Of a DNA stretch of 64,000 nt, positions 30,514 through 43,337 are shown piece after piece. The stretch lies in assembly GCA_963556145.1 (NCBI GenBank), contig OY744468.1:2356001-2420000 (forward strand), read 5' to 3'. Both the position numbers and the translations under genes were made by a program. Below the pieces are notes generated by a model. The model saw only the letters and a list, made by a program, of their open reading frames with translations, ran no database searches and had not been told where the DNA came from. How positions within the stretch are numbered: the first letter of the stretch is position 1; each line of letters opens with the position of its first letter. This DNA comes from Hygrocybe punicea. Its lineage: Eukaryota; Basidiomycota; Agaricomycetes; Agaricales; Hygrophoraceae.

Positions 30514-31845
30514 CTCAGGCAAGGTACATTGACAGCGGCGACGATCAGATAAAAGGACCGCAGCGATCACTGCAACTCGAGATATGGTACAAATATCCTT
30601 TCAAGGATTACCTGCGCGAGTTACTTCAACCCGTCGTCGACCTCCATCTCTAGGCGATGCCACCCGCACTTCGATGCCGACCTCAAAAGTAAAAGTGGAT
30701 GCAGCGCTCTTCCTCTACCATCTTCTCGGCTATTCTCCCAACTCACGAATACTCGAACAAGAGCTTCTCGTAGAGCTTCGCATGATTTCTACCCATGCGA
30801 ACATAATCGGTAAAGGTTCTAGTCTTGTGCTAGTACTTGCCGGTTTCTCAAACCCAACCGATTCTTCCCTGGCGGAGAGTTGTTTCAATCACTTGGGACT
30901 AGCTTGCATGTCTTTTCTGCCAGACTTACTATACGAATGTCTGGAGTTAATATCGGACCAATGGAACAAGCCAACACCCCATAATTATCAATCAAACAAT
31001 CACGCTCACACTACTTAGGTCCACTACTACGTGCGGGCCGTCCGCCCAGATCAGTTGTGCAGCTTCGCAGAACCTGGTATGGTACTAGAACAACAAATTG
31101 GTCGGACACAACACTGTGACCACTTGTCCCGAACCCGAATCCCCGCTTCTGCAATCTGACGCTTGCTGTTATGCGGGTTCTGCATGCGAGTGGTGCCGCA
31201 GAATTCTTGGATCAGCTCAGGGCGGACGTCGGACGATGAGCAGTCCAGGGAAGATGGGTCGAAGATGGGCACATCAGAACGCTTCGACGACCTCTTAATG
31301 ATTAAACTCAGTTATCTCGAGATGTCCCATTCTGTTCCCGTTGACAGATTGCAATACATGGTTCAATACCTGGTGAGACACTCAGTCGGATGTGGAACAT
31401 GCAGTCGAGGCCGAGAGGGACTCATTCCAAGAGTGGAAGGAAACTTTCGCGGATGTGAGGACCAGAGGTATCAGCGGCATGGATATTGCATGGCAGAGAA
31501 TGCCAAGACCGCGACACGTGACACGGCCAATAAATAAACTTTTTCAGTTTAGCAAAAGTACATAATAATTACGGCTGTTGACAGAAAGTGCCTGGCACCG
31601 ACTTTCTCTGTTGTTATGACAGAATGTGTCGTCGTTTGTGGATCTCTCTCTGTTCCGCCAGTAGATACCGGCAACCAGTCATCGTTTCCGCTGGTGGCGT
31701 GGTGAATCATGGTAGAAACTAGAAACAGATCTTTAGATCTCAATCGGGTAGCTTGCATTCTCTCTTTCCGCCCTTTCTTCATGGCAAGCCTTATAAGAAC
31801 TCACCATCCGCCAACTGCCACTTGCCCGCTCTCTTCTCACTCCCC
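30514..31845. other. Interval with uncertain coding content
   Basis: A 144-codon plus-strand frame (30584-31018) and a 124-codon frame (31163-31537) are present but show no recognisable motif and no convincing splice connection. Either could be a fast-evolving gene or chance. The right end holds the promoter of the sesquiterpene synthase. Confidence 0.3.
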
Positions 31846-33098
31846 ATGCCGTCAACTACTCTCCCCCTTAAATTTCTCCTCCCAGATCTCGTCTCTCATT
31901 GCACATACCCTCCACGCCTCAACCCACATTGCTACCACGTTGCTCGTGCCTCGGAACAATGGCTCCTCGCAGGTGCCAACCACAACGAGGCCAAGACAAA
32001 GGCATTCATGGGTCTGCGCGCAGGCGAGCTCACTGCTGCGTGCTACCCTGATACAGACGCATTCCATCTGCGGGTCTGCACAGACTTCATGAACTATCTC
32101 TTCAACCTCGATGACTGGCTTGATGAATTTGATGTTGTCGACACTAACGGAATGGCTGACTGCTGCATGGCCGCACTACGCAATCCTCTGACTTTCAAAA
32201 CAGACAAGGCCGCAGGAAAGATGTCAAAGTCGTAAGTCCCCCCTTCACTATGATGTCGACTGGCAATTTCTTTAATTTTTCTCCCTCTTGTGGTCTAGTT
32301 TCTTTTCTCGCTTCTTGAAGGACGCCGGCCCTGGTTGCACCGAACGCTTCATTCACACCATGGACTTGTTCTTCAAAGCCGTCGCGCAGCAGTCCGCCGA
32401 TCGCGCCCAGCGGTTGATTCCGGACCTTGAGTCATATGTACCTCTCCGCCGCGACACCAGCGGCTGCAAACCCTGCTTTGCGCTAATCGAATACGCAGCT
32501 AGCATCGACCTACCGGACCACGTCGTCCACCATCCTACCATTCGCGCGCTCGAGGAAGCTACAAACGATCTCGTCACTTGGTCGAACGTGCGCGCCATCT
32601 CTTACTTTATTCTCACCGTTGTGTGATTGCCATTCTCACGCGTTTGATGGTCATTCAGGATATATTCTCGTACAACGTCGAGCGATCCCGCAGCGACACA
32701 CATAACATGATCCCCATTATCATGTTCCACCACAACTTTACGCTCCAGGAAGCAGTCAATTTCGTCGGCGCGCTCTGCAAGGCGAGCATTGAGCGGTTCC
32801 AGGCTGACCGTGTCACCCTCCCGTCCTGGGGTCCCGATATCGATCACGACGTCGCTACCTACGTCGACGGCCTACAGAACTGGATTGTCGGTATGTAACT
32901 GGGTGCAATTGAAATGGCTTTCGAATTGAATGCTGGGTGTATGTGTGTGTGGGTTTTTTTTTTGTTTTTACTGATCTAGGCTCGTTGCATTGGAGTTTCG
33001 ACTCTGAGCGGTATTTTGGCAAGTCTGGCGCGGAGATCAAGCGGCACCGCTTCGTCGACATCTTGCCCTCCATTGCAAGGTCTATTCGCACGACGTGA
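31846..33098 (+). CDS. Sesquiterpene synthase 1
   Basis: Four exons: 31846-32231, 32299-32587, 32659-32890, 32980-33098. Class I terpene cyclase of the mushroom type. The Asp-rich metal-binding motif is NLDDWLDEFD; the second metal site is NDLVTWSNDIFSYNVE, with the N, S and E ligands spanning intron 2; the RY pair near the C-terminus is in SERYFGKSG. About 341 residues, normal for the family. It would cyclise farnesyl diphosphate in the cytosol; the product cannot be told from sequence. No P450 or other tailoring gene lies next to it. A near-identical, inverted copy lies at 43.3-44.6 kb. Confidence 0.9.
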
Positions 33099-33951
33099 AT
33101 CTTGAGACATGGAAGTTTTTTTTTCGTGTTATTCCTCCTCGCCTTCTGATTGCTTTCTCTTGAACGAATTTGATAACATTTTCTATTTCCACCGCTATTA
33201 ATTCTATTTACTAGTACGTCTTCTTGCTATCTTTCTGTTCCTCGATGCTGGCACTAGCTCTCCTACACATTTACAGCCCGGGCAGAAATCACATTCGCTG
33301 TTCGTTTCGACTCGGGGGTCCGGAGGGACAAAGAAGATACACAACTAATTTCAGGAGAAGGGGATATAGACTGGTATCTAACTCCAAGTGTGGATAATTA
33401 CTAGATAAATAATTGCGATGGTCATTCTGTCAGACTCAGGAATCTGCGTATCACTTCAAGTTGGCAGCTGTCACAGGATTTGTTCGTGATGCTGGACAGC
33501 TCATGCAATACTTAGAAGTACTTTTGGCCAATACTTGACCTTGAGGATGAAGCAGGAATATTAATGTCAAAGGTCTTCAGAAGCCGATTACCAAAACACG
33601 TGCACATAGATTGGCATACGTTAGATATCAAGATTCTACCTCTTTTCAAATTTTCATTCGAAACGTCTCCTCAAGTTGCCTAACTTGAATTATGAATAAT
33701 GAGGACGTTGAAGTTCAACTTCACCACCAGTGTTTGCATGACATTTATGGAACATGTACACTGTCATATCAAGAAATTTCATCTTATTGTGCTTCGCTCC
33801 AGAGGCCCTTTCAAGGTTCGTGACATTTGGAACACGATCCTCAATTTCATGGTACGTAGCTTCTTCGCCCCGCAGTGTGCTACAGTTAAGCGACCATACT
33901 TGTCGCAGCTAATAACCTATATCATATTAGAACAGCATATCACGGTTCAAG
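33099..33951. other. Intergenic interval
   Basis: 3' region of the synthase and of the DUF2235-TPR gene. Only short frames. Confidence 0.4.
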
Positions 33952-36900
33952 CTATAGATCGGCCCGCCAAGTGGCAAGGCTCGAGGCAAAGGCAGACTTA
34001 TCAGGATGACCAAGTGGAATGAGCTTCACAGCGTGTTCAAGCGTTGCAATTGCATGACGTAAGTCTGCAATATCCTTGAAACACTCGAACCGAAGTCTCA
34101 ACGAGGTGGCAAGGATGGGGAGAAAATGGGGTCGGTTCAGCTCTTTGACGGCTTGCAGCATGGAAATGGCCTCGTTAATGTCACTACGATTGCGAAAATA
34201 CTCAAATCGTTCTCGCAGTGCGGTTGCAAGATGCGAATGATAGGATGAATGGTCGGGATGTGTAGAGTGGGTGCACTTGAGTGCGTCTCGGAGCATTGAT
34301 ATTGCTTCATCTAAATCAGTATCCCTTTTGAGGCGCTGAAAGCGCCTTTTGAACGACTGGCTAAGGCGAGAGAGAAAACGACACTGCATGGGATGAGCTT
34401 TCGGGAGAAGGGCCAAAGCATCCCTCAGACGCGAGACAGCGACCTCCAGGTCTTCTATCTTGTCCTCTTTTTCGAAGCGAGTAAGGTAAGACCCACCACT
34501 CCTGAACATCAAGAAAGGGTAGTCTGGATGGCCACCAGGGGTCCGGCGAATGGAGTCTTCGACCCATATTATAGCATTGGTGAGGTCGACAGCGCTACCC
34601 TGCCTCTCGATGTGCGTAAGCAGGGACAGGCTCATGATCAGACGAGTCGTAGAGGAATGTTCAATAGTGGATATTTTAGTGGCCTCCTGTAGGTGACCCA
34701 TGGCCATGTCAAGAGTTGCATCGTCTGGCTGTAGCTCGTAACGCTCTAGTAGTGCGTTACCCAGATGTGTGAGCAAGAGTGCACGACTGGAATCGTTAAG
34801 GTTCTGAGCTTCCTCCAATAATGAGATAGATTGGTGCAGGAAATTGCTATTGCACGTATTGCGAAACTGTTTGATCAGGAGGTAACCGAGATTTGCAGTC
34901 GAGGTTGTTCGGCAGGGGTGATTGTCTCTCAGGGCAACAACATCCTGGAGGCAGTCAATGGCTCGGTTCAGATCCGAGGACTGCCCGGTGTACCGTTCAT
35001 ATTTAGCGACGAGCGACGTTGACAAGTTCTCGAGGCACCACGGTCGGTATGTTGCATCGGGGCTCATCACTGCTCTTTCCTGCCATTCGATGGCTTGATT
35101 GAGTTCACGTAGGCCGCCGCCAAGCTCAGATTTCGCTCGATATAACACCCCGAGGTTTGTGAACAGTCCAGGATGCGGATGCTGAAGCGCATTCTGAAGT
35201 CGTAAAATGGCTTGATCGATGTGATTACTGACATCCATTTGTGAAGGTAACGCTTCATTCTCTTCGCAACTCTTCCAACATGGAGGGGGGGGTGAATGTG
35301 AGTTAACGGTGAAGTGATTTATTACTTACCGGTAAGATTTCTTCATCTGCACTGAACCATTGAAGATGTTCTCTACTATAGATTGGATCCACAAGCATCT
35401 TCGTATGAACCGACACATGTAGAATTGTTCCAGGATGTAACAGCCGTGCCTTTCCTTTAGAAGAGAGACGTTTCATCATCTCAATCATCTTCCATCCGCT
35501 GGCACCCTTGAAACGCTGATTGACTGCGCAACGAACCTCCTGAATTTCAAGCCACGGCCGCGAAGAAAGTTTCTCATCCACTTCAGTTGGAAACTGAGAG
35601 TCAAGCGCGTTCGAGTGCTCCAAGCGTCCACGATTAGAGACGGCTAGGCGGGAGTCCTCCGTTGGACTTTGGTGTGTGAGCACCCATTGGCCTGATGCAA
35701 ATAAATCAATCGCATTTGATCGAGGAAGGCGAAGAATGTGATAGTCGTGTCGACACCACTCCCATGGAGGTACACGAGACAAGACATCAGGTGGGGAATA
35801 GAAAAGCACTTGGAAGTAGCGGTCTAGTGCGTCAAACTCGAAAAGAAAATTCTGTCCGCGTGATGCAACAGAAGCTCCTCGTACTATCCAACGGAAAGAG
35901 GGGTTTGCAAGAGATGGTTTATCTCGATTTCCCAAATCGAAGCGGCCCCCAACGTCCGTGTGGTCTCCGGCAAACCATCGCTCGCAAATCTGTGTTTGGG
36001 CACACCCCTGGGGTTTGGGATAGAGGAGGGGCTTGAAATAAATACGTCGTTCATCGAGAGCAAGCGCGTGACTGAAAGGCGACCATTACAGTCCCATCCG
36101 ACATGAGTAGAAGAATGACTGACTACACATAGCGCACTGTTCCGTCCAATGTCGGCTCAGGCAAATAAGGAGGCCGTCTGAAGCCGGTGGACTTGACAGT
36201 ATCCCTGGTGGCCGCGTCAACAGCATACGAATTTGCTTGTTGTCATATGAAGTTGATTGAACACACCATAGACCGAGGAACCAGATGGTAACCTGCTGGC
36301 CAAAGATGGAACGAAATTCAGAAGCATGATAATCATTGTTTCGTTTCTTGTAAATATCCCAAGCGAAGGCAATTTGCTCGTTGTTACCAAACGTTAACAA
36401 TCCAACCTTGGACATAGGTCAAAATGCGAGAAGTAAAGAAATGTGAAAGAGACTTTTTCAAGCATCCCACACAGGGCTCGGATTGTATATGCCCCTGTAT
36501 GTGTTCCAATTCAGTGTAGGCCGTCCTTATTCAGAAAAGAAATCTGACCTCTACTGAATCCGAACATGAAAATTCTATCACCTTTTCTATAGTGAGCCAT
36601 TAAGAAGCGGTAGCCGCCGAGAATATGCCTCTTAATTCCCCTGAATGACGATGATGATCGTTAACTCTTGCTGTAAAACAACGGAGTTACTGTACAGTGC
36701 AAACGCCTTATCCAGCACCTTAGAAGCCCGATTTCCTTCGTCATGGGGAATAGTTGTGTCGTAGGCACCAAGGCCAGCTTGATAATAACAGAGCTGATCG
36801 GAGGAGTCTTTGCGCAAAAGTTCGAAGACACGGACAACATTGGTGATTTCCTGTTCATAGTGAATAAATAATCAGTGTGTGGTATCGATTCTACTGATGG

Positions 36901-37227
36901 CTCACTTGCTGACCAAAGTAATTAGTAGTTCCGTCGAAGCAGAGCACAAGGTTTCGGCACTACTAGCAAAGGTTTTTTAGTTCGATTTCTTTTGATGGCT
37001 TGTAATCCTACCGCGCTTAAATTGTGGACTGGAAGTACGGTTGTCTGGGGCACGAAACCTTGGGCGGCGCTGTGCAGCGTTTCGGATATAAGGTTTTGGA
37101 GTTCCTGAGCGTGAATGAAGCTAACTTCAACACAAACAGCGAGCATCGAAAATCTTACGGGGGGGACAAGATGGTAATGCTGGATAGAAATGTTCATTGA
37201 AAGAAATAAATGATGGGTTGGCGCCAA
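33952..37227 (-). CDS. DUF2235 hydrolase fused to TPR-like repeats
   Basis: Exons traceable from 37227: 37227-37012, 36959-36906, 36850 onward, further short exons, 35935-35322 and about 35280-33952. The N-terminal half is a DUF2235 (Tle1 phospholipase-like) alpha/beta hydrolase: [23 protein letters not shown], the nucleophile elbow FGFSRG split by an intron before [11 protein letters not shown], then [13 protein letters not shown] with the Asp and His region. After a phase-0 intron the frame continues into about ten helical TPR-like repeats ([26 protein letters not shown]) of the kind found in CHAT-TPR proteins. No NACHT or CHAT domain is seen and the protein ends soon after a repeat, so it may be C-terminally shortened. 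Possible lipase effector with a sensor repeat domain; inferred. Confidence 0.7.
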
Positions 37228-38278
37228 ACGCTGCCAGACTATCAGGAATAGTTAGCTGCGTGCCTATACGTACTTATATCTCCGATCGGCGCCCACAATG
37301 AATGATTCAGGGCCCTGAAGCTGAAGCTGAAGGGCTCCACTGTAATAAATCCATTCATCTCGCCGGGTCGTTTGACGCATGATAGGACATCGACATTGAT
37401 TCGACAAGCTCAATAAAGAAATAAAGAATAATGGCTGCAGTCACTCTTGACCGAATTGGCGTGAGAAAGAAGTTCACAGTCCGGTTCGGAATCCGACCGC
37501 TCAGGAACAACTTCTCCTTGTGGCGGAGCACCGTCTACATGCAGCAATGACTCAGAGCATCAGCAATGACGCCTCCAGCCAAATTCTCATGCGCGATACT
37601 TCAGCGTCTGCGCCGTCTTGGCCACTGTCGCAAATCAACAGGATCACGCCTTCATCTAGAGGCAACTAGTATGTAATTATTTCGTCTTGCCATTTCAAAA
37701 CAATAAACTGCCTTCTACAGTGTGTGCCTCACAGGTGATGTGCCACCTCATTCACTATAGCTTGCGGCTGATTATTCTAGTAGATGTGCGGATTATCTTC
37801 GATGCATCATTCAAAGCCTCCAAGCGCCTCGTAATACATCTTGGGTCTGAGCGTAAGAACCCAGTTTGGGAGAGTAGAGACCATCAGATTTCTCGATGGA
37901 CTATGCAGCCCGCCATGTGAGCGTGTTGAAGAAATAAAATATCAAATCATTAACATAATCACAGTGACATATGGCCTCGATCGCTCCTTACTTTGCAACC
38001 ATGTCGCCGATTTCTTTTCATAAATCGGCAACAGGTTGAGACGGTGAGGATCCAGGCTGACGATCTTTTGGAAGCATGCTGGAACAGCAAACATGGAGAC
38101 AGACAAGGTGGATATCTCCTACCCTGACAGCTAACTCCATAAATGAATCAATCTTTAGAGTACTCCAGAAACTGCACTGGCTTCGAGATAATCTTGGGAC
38201 TATCGCTAGTTACTTTCTCAATGGTGAGCTCGTCCGGCCTTTCTTTTCATAACAACGACAAATTGTATGCGTTCCCAG
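37228..38278. other. Intergenic interval with unresolved first exon of next gene
   Basis: Only short frames. A Leu-rich segment near 38127-38222 (ESIFRVLQKLHWLRDN) ending at GTGAGC may be an upstream exon of the NACHT-WD40 gene that follows, although its phase could not be reconciled. Confidence 0.35.
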
Positions 38279-41200
38279 TCAAAACAAGTGGATATCACTC
38301 ACGCTGGTCAAGAGGGAGTTCGGGACAAGATGATGAAGGCTGCGAACCACACTTTGGAGGTCAGTTTGTCGCAACGCGGCTTCATCCAAGGATCTCACAT
38401 CTGTTCCTCCATCCGTTCGGCCACCTACGTCCCCTTATTCAGAATGCTCGGAATTTTGATACTGTGTTGCATGAAATCCTCGCAAATCAACGTAATACTA
38501 TACCTAAGCTTCCTTACGATGAGGGAAATCAGTATTACAATCACTCAAACACTGCTGGTGAGCCGCCAACTCTCGCCTCCATTGTTCTTCTGACCAAATC
38601 TCCTTCCACTTGAATAGAGGAGTTACTCAGGAGTTTGCACCCTGTGCACGGAGGAGAGAATGTTGCCAAGTGCATGGATGGAACCTGCGAGGACGTATTA
38701 AAGGAGATCGTGGATTGGTTGGACCATGATCATTCGCCGAACATCCTCTGGCTCAGCGGACTTGCAGGTACCGGAAAATCTGCAATAGCCTCGACTGTGG
38801 TCTCAATATTACATGAAAGGCAGCGTTTGGGATCTAGTTTCTGGTTTAGACGTGATTCTCCCTATTTCGATGACCCATCTGCTCTCTGGCGTACCGTCGC
38901 TGTCGATCTCGCCCATTTTGATCCATTCTTTAAGAAGAATTTGGTCGATGTTTTAAAAGAGGGAAAAGTTGTCCCACAGAGATCCGACGACATAAACCTA
39001 CACTTTGAATACCTTATCGAGGAGCCGGTGAAGCGGATTCGTCGAAGTCTTTCGTCGAATCTCCGGATGGTGATTGTCATCGATGCGCTGGATGAGTGTT
39101 CCTTGGATGGGCCACATTTTGCACAACGCATCACGCTTCTAAACACTCTGCGGCATTGGTTGCGCTTACCTCCTTCTTTCAAGCTCATGGTTACTAGCCG
39201 AGCTGACATTGACATTGATCGATCGCTTCGTGATGTCAGTGTTCATATTTCGCTGGACTTACGCAGCACCCAGACGAACATCGACATCCGCCATTTCATC
39301 ACGAAGAGATTTGCTGACATCGCCCAGCAGTATCCCAAAATGCAGCCAGCTTCCACATGGCCGGGAATCGAGACAATCGAACGACTGACCACGCAGTCTG
39401 GCGGCTTGTTCATTTGGGCGGTGACTGCATTGAGGTTTGTAGAGAGAGGTGACCCCAAGGAACACCTGGCTGTTGTCCTCGATTCCCGCTGGACCCCGAC
39501 TACAATTGATAAACTCTACGAGAACATCCTTCAGGGCTCTTTTCAGAATGTTGATTACGACATTCTGGGCTCTGTCAGGACAGTTCTCGCTGCCATCGTC
39601 CTTGCCAAGTCCCCTCTAAAGCTAGATGCCCTGAAGCATCTCCTTGGCGAATTTAACGGAATCGAAAAGGATACACCAGTCGACTTTATTCTCGATCAAT
39701 TGACGCCAATTATCTCAACTGAGGAACCCGGCAAGACCATTCGACTTCTGCATGGCTCATTTGCTGACTTTGTGAGCGACGCCAAACGCTGTCCAGAACT
39801 TTTCTTCGTCGATCGGGATAAGCAGTGCCGCAGCTTCGCTCTGGCGTGTCTCAGATCGATGAACAAAACACTCACGTTTAATATTTGTCGCCTGGAAACA
39901 TCTCATTGGCTTAACGACGACATTCCGCATTCTGCAGAGCGCGTTGAAGCTGCGATTCCTGCTCATCTGTCTTATTCGTGTCGCTATTGGGCACAACACC
40001 TCCAAGATACAGCGAATACGGATGTCGAGCCTGATTCATCGTTTCGCGCTGTCGAAACCTTTCTTCATACACACCTACTCCACTGGCTGGAAGTTCTCAG
40101 CCTGATCAAAGAGATACCGACGGCCACGACCTCATTGCTGGCCGCGGTCAAATGGATATCGGTTGGTTTTGGCCAAGATTGTTCTCTGAAACGGACGTGA
40201 CAGTTCTTCTGTAGGTCTCGGACAAGAAACTTGCAACGTTTGCTGCGGATGCACGGAGATTTGTCTTGACATTTGAGAAACCCATCTCAGAAAGTGCCCC
40301 ACACATCTACCTGTCCGCCCTTCCGTTTTCGCCGAGTCATTCAACGATGTCGAAACATTTCCTGCCCCAATTGCCTGGCACACTTGTCGTTCAAAGTGGG
40401 CGAGAAAGGCATTGGCCAGCCACTATAATCGTCTTAGAGGGTCATTCAGATCGTGTTTTTTCTGTTGGTTATTCTCCTAACGGCAGGCGTGTCGTCTCTG
40501 GTTCAGCTGATGCCACGATCCGAGTTTGGGACCCTGAGACAGGCCAAACGGTGTCAGGACCTTTCACAGGTCACACGAGTTTCGTCAACTCTGTCGCATA
40601 TTCGCCCGACGGCAAATGTATTGTCTCCGGGTCGTCAGATACGACAATCTGTATCTGGGACACATACACGGGCTCGATGTCAGGTCGTTTTGAGGGTCAT
40701 ACCGGTTTCGTCAACTCCGTCGCATATTCGCCTGATGGCAAGCGTATCGTGTCAGGTTCATCGGATAAGACAATCCGGGTATGGGATGCGCAGACAGGCC
40801 GTATCATCTTAGGACCGCTCGAGGGGCATACAGGTTTTGTCAACTCTGTTACATTCTCGCCTGACGGTAAATGGATAGCCTCTGGTTCATCGGATAACAT
40901 AATTCGCATCTGGGATGCAACGACGGGCTCACTTTTGGGTCCTCTTGTTGGTCACACTTATCTTATCAGTTGTGTTGCATTCTCTCACGACGGGAAGTGT
41001 GTCGTCTCCGGATCCTGGGATACATCTGTTCGTTTGTGGAATGTGAAAACAGGCGAGCCTATCGGAGGTCCTCTACAAGGGCACACGAGTTGTGTCAGCT
41101 CTGTAGCTTTCTCTCCTGATGATCAGTGTGTTGTCTCAGGCTCATGGGACAAGACCACACGCATCTGGGATGCGAAAATGGGTAGCATGATGTCAGTTCT

Positions 41201-42449
41201 CCAAGGACACACGGATGATGTCAATTCTGTCGCGTTTTCACCGGACGGTGGACAGGTCATATCGGGCTCACATGACAATACGATCCGTGTCTGGGATTAC
41301 AGTCTGGACACCACGGAACCAGAACCTCTCGAAGGACACACCAATTGGATAAGATCTGTCACATTTTCAACCGATGGTAAACGTATCGCCTCTGGGGCGA
41401 TGGACAATACCATGCTTGTTTGGGACACTGGGGGTCGTGTGATCTGTGGGCCCTTTGAAGGCCACTCCAATTTTATCACCTCCGTCGCTTTCTCAGCGGA
41501 CAATAAACGTCTTGTGTCTGGATCCTACGACAAGACGATCCGGGTTTGGGATATCGAGACAGGCAAACCATCACTACCATTTGAGGGGCATACTGAATGT
41601 GTCAACTCTGTCACATTCTCACCCAACGGTTGCTATATTCTCTCAGGTTCCGATGACCAGACTCTTCGCCTCTGGGATATCGAGACGGGGTGTGTCATCT
41701 CAGGAGCTTTCGAGGGGCACACCGACTCGGTCAACTCGGTTGCGTACTCTCCTAATGGTAGACGCATAGCGTCTGGCTCATCAGATCAGACAATTCGCCT
41801 CTGGGACGCTGAGACTACTGCGATTATCCTGGGCCCTCTCGAAGGTCATACAGACGGCGTCACCTCAGTTGCCTTCTCACCTGATGGCAAGCGGGTTGTT
41901 TCTGGCGCAAATGACTATAAAATATTTGTCTGGGATGTGGAAACAGGCAACGTTATATTAGGACCACTCGAGGAGCATACGGGGTTTGTGAACTCTGTGG
42001 CATTCTCTCCCGACGGTAGAAATGTGGTTTCAGGCTCATCCGATAAAACAATCTGTGTGTGGGATGCCGAGACAGGGGACACCATCTTACGCCTGTTGGG
42101 AGGCCATACTGATGTGATCACCACTGTGGCATACTCACCCGACAATTGCCATATCGCTTCTGGCTCGCATGATCGAACCCTTCGTGTATGGGATGTCAGC
42201 ACTCCCCACAATCCTGCGTCGACCCCAGATTCGGCACTTTTCAATGATAAAAGTACGATTGCGTTTACTTCGGATGGCTGGATGAAAGGTCTGGAATCGG
42301 AGTTGCTGTTCTGGGTGCCACCTCGGAATCGAGTAAGATACTGGTGGCCAAGAACCACAGCTATCATGAGTGGTTCATATGAGCCAGATACAGTGCTTGA
42401 TTTTAGCAGGTTCAAACATGGATCATCATGGGACCAATGCCACACCTGA
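38279..42449 (+). CDS. NACHT-WD40 (NLR-like) STAND protein, intact repeats
   Basis: Exons 38279-38359, 38443-38557, 38618-40161 and 40215-42449 join in frame; one or more 5' exons are missing. A short helical N-terminal piece (GVRDKMMKAANHTLE) is followed by the NACHT NTPase with Walker A GLAGTGKSA and Walker B VIVIDALDECS, a helical region, then 14 WD40 repeats and the C-terminal tail LLFWVPPRNR ... FKHGSSWDQCHT. The domain order and C-terminus match the gene at 19.3-24.8 kb, but the WD40 units here are more diverse, so the two arrays have separate histories. No frameshift is visible. Likely a signal-transducing NTPase of the STAND class; ligand unknown. Confidence 0.85.
40435..42210 (+). 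repeat. Array of 14 WD40 repeats
   Basis: About 129-bp period; units begin with GHTxxVxSVAFSPDG and end in IRVWDxETG. Unit-to-unit identity is lower than in the minus-strand array at 19.7-21.7 kb, which argues against recent homogenisation. Confidence 0.85.
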
Positions 42450-43337
42450 AGTGTAACCATTTGTATGTCAACCATTGGGGCTATATTAGTGTTTTGTTTA
42501 TTGGATTTTGTTGGTTCTCTGTAAATTCTGTTGTTAGAACTACTGATGTATGTGTGGCTCTGTAGGGAGTTGATCTAGTCTAGATGTCTTTACTGAGTCT
42601 GAGGCCAGATACATGATACTAGGAAGAGAAAACAATGTGTTATGAACCCTCAGTTTTTGGGTGAGAGGGAGGAAGGACATGACTTTTCCAATCAATCAAT
42701 CTATGATGTGCTGGACAGGTGGATATGAACCCAAAACAACAATGAAGGCATCTGATGGGAGGCAAGCCTGGCAAGAAAATCTTTTCAGCTTCTGAAAGGT
42801 TCCACATGTTTGCTGACATAAGGTAGATGCTGGGAAGAGATTCTGCTTTGTTAGCAAACCAACAGAATTCTTGTGGTAGGGCCATGCTGACCCAGATGAG
42901 TTGAAATGGGATTTGCCATGCATTTTGTCACAAAGAACAGATAATCCAGGTCATAAGAGGGGAAAGACATTCAACAACCAATTCATCCGACTGGGAACTC
43001 CTGGAGGGAGTGTCAACACTGTCAAGTACCCACTGGGGTACCAGTCCCCTCATCTGTTGCCCCTTACCTTGTCTCTGTGTCGGCCATCGCTCTGGTCAAT
43101 GTCTGCAAGCCAACAGGTGTATGACCAGTCATCAGCATTGTGCCAGTAAGAGGGGGTGGACATTGTGGGAGAACAGTGACTGGCTGCGAGTATGGGAAGT
43201 AGATGCAGTAGTAATAGTAATCACAGTAGCACTTGTAGTAGTAGTAGACATTCAATCCATAGCCAGGGATTATAATTCACCCAGAGCGAAAGAGGGGAAA
43301 CAGAGAACAAGGCGGGGAATCGATGACTCAGGAAATG
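42450..43337. other. Intergenic interval
   Basis: 3' ends of convergent genes; a short AGT/TAG-rich microsatellite lies at about 43200-43250. No supported gene. Confidence 0.4.
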
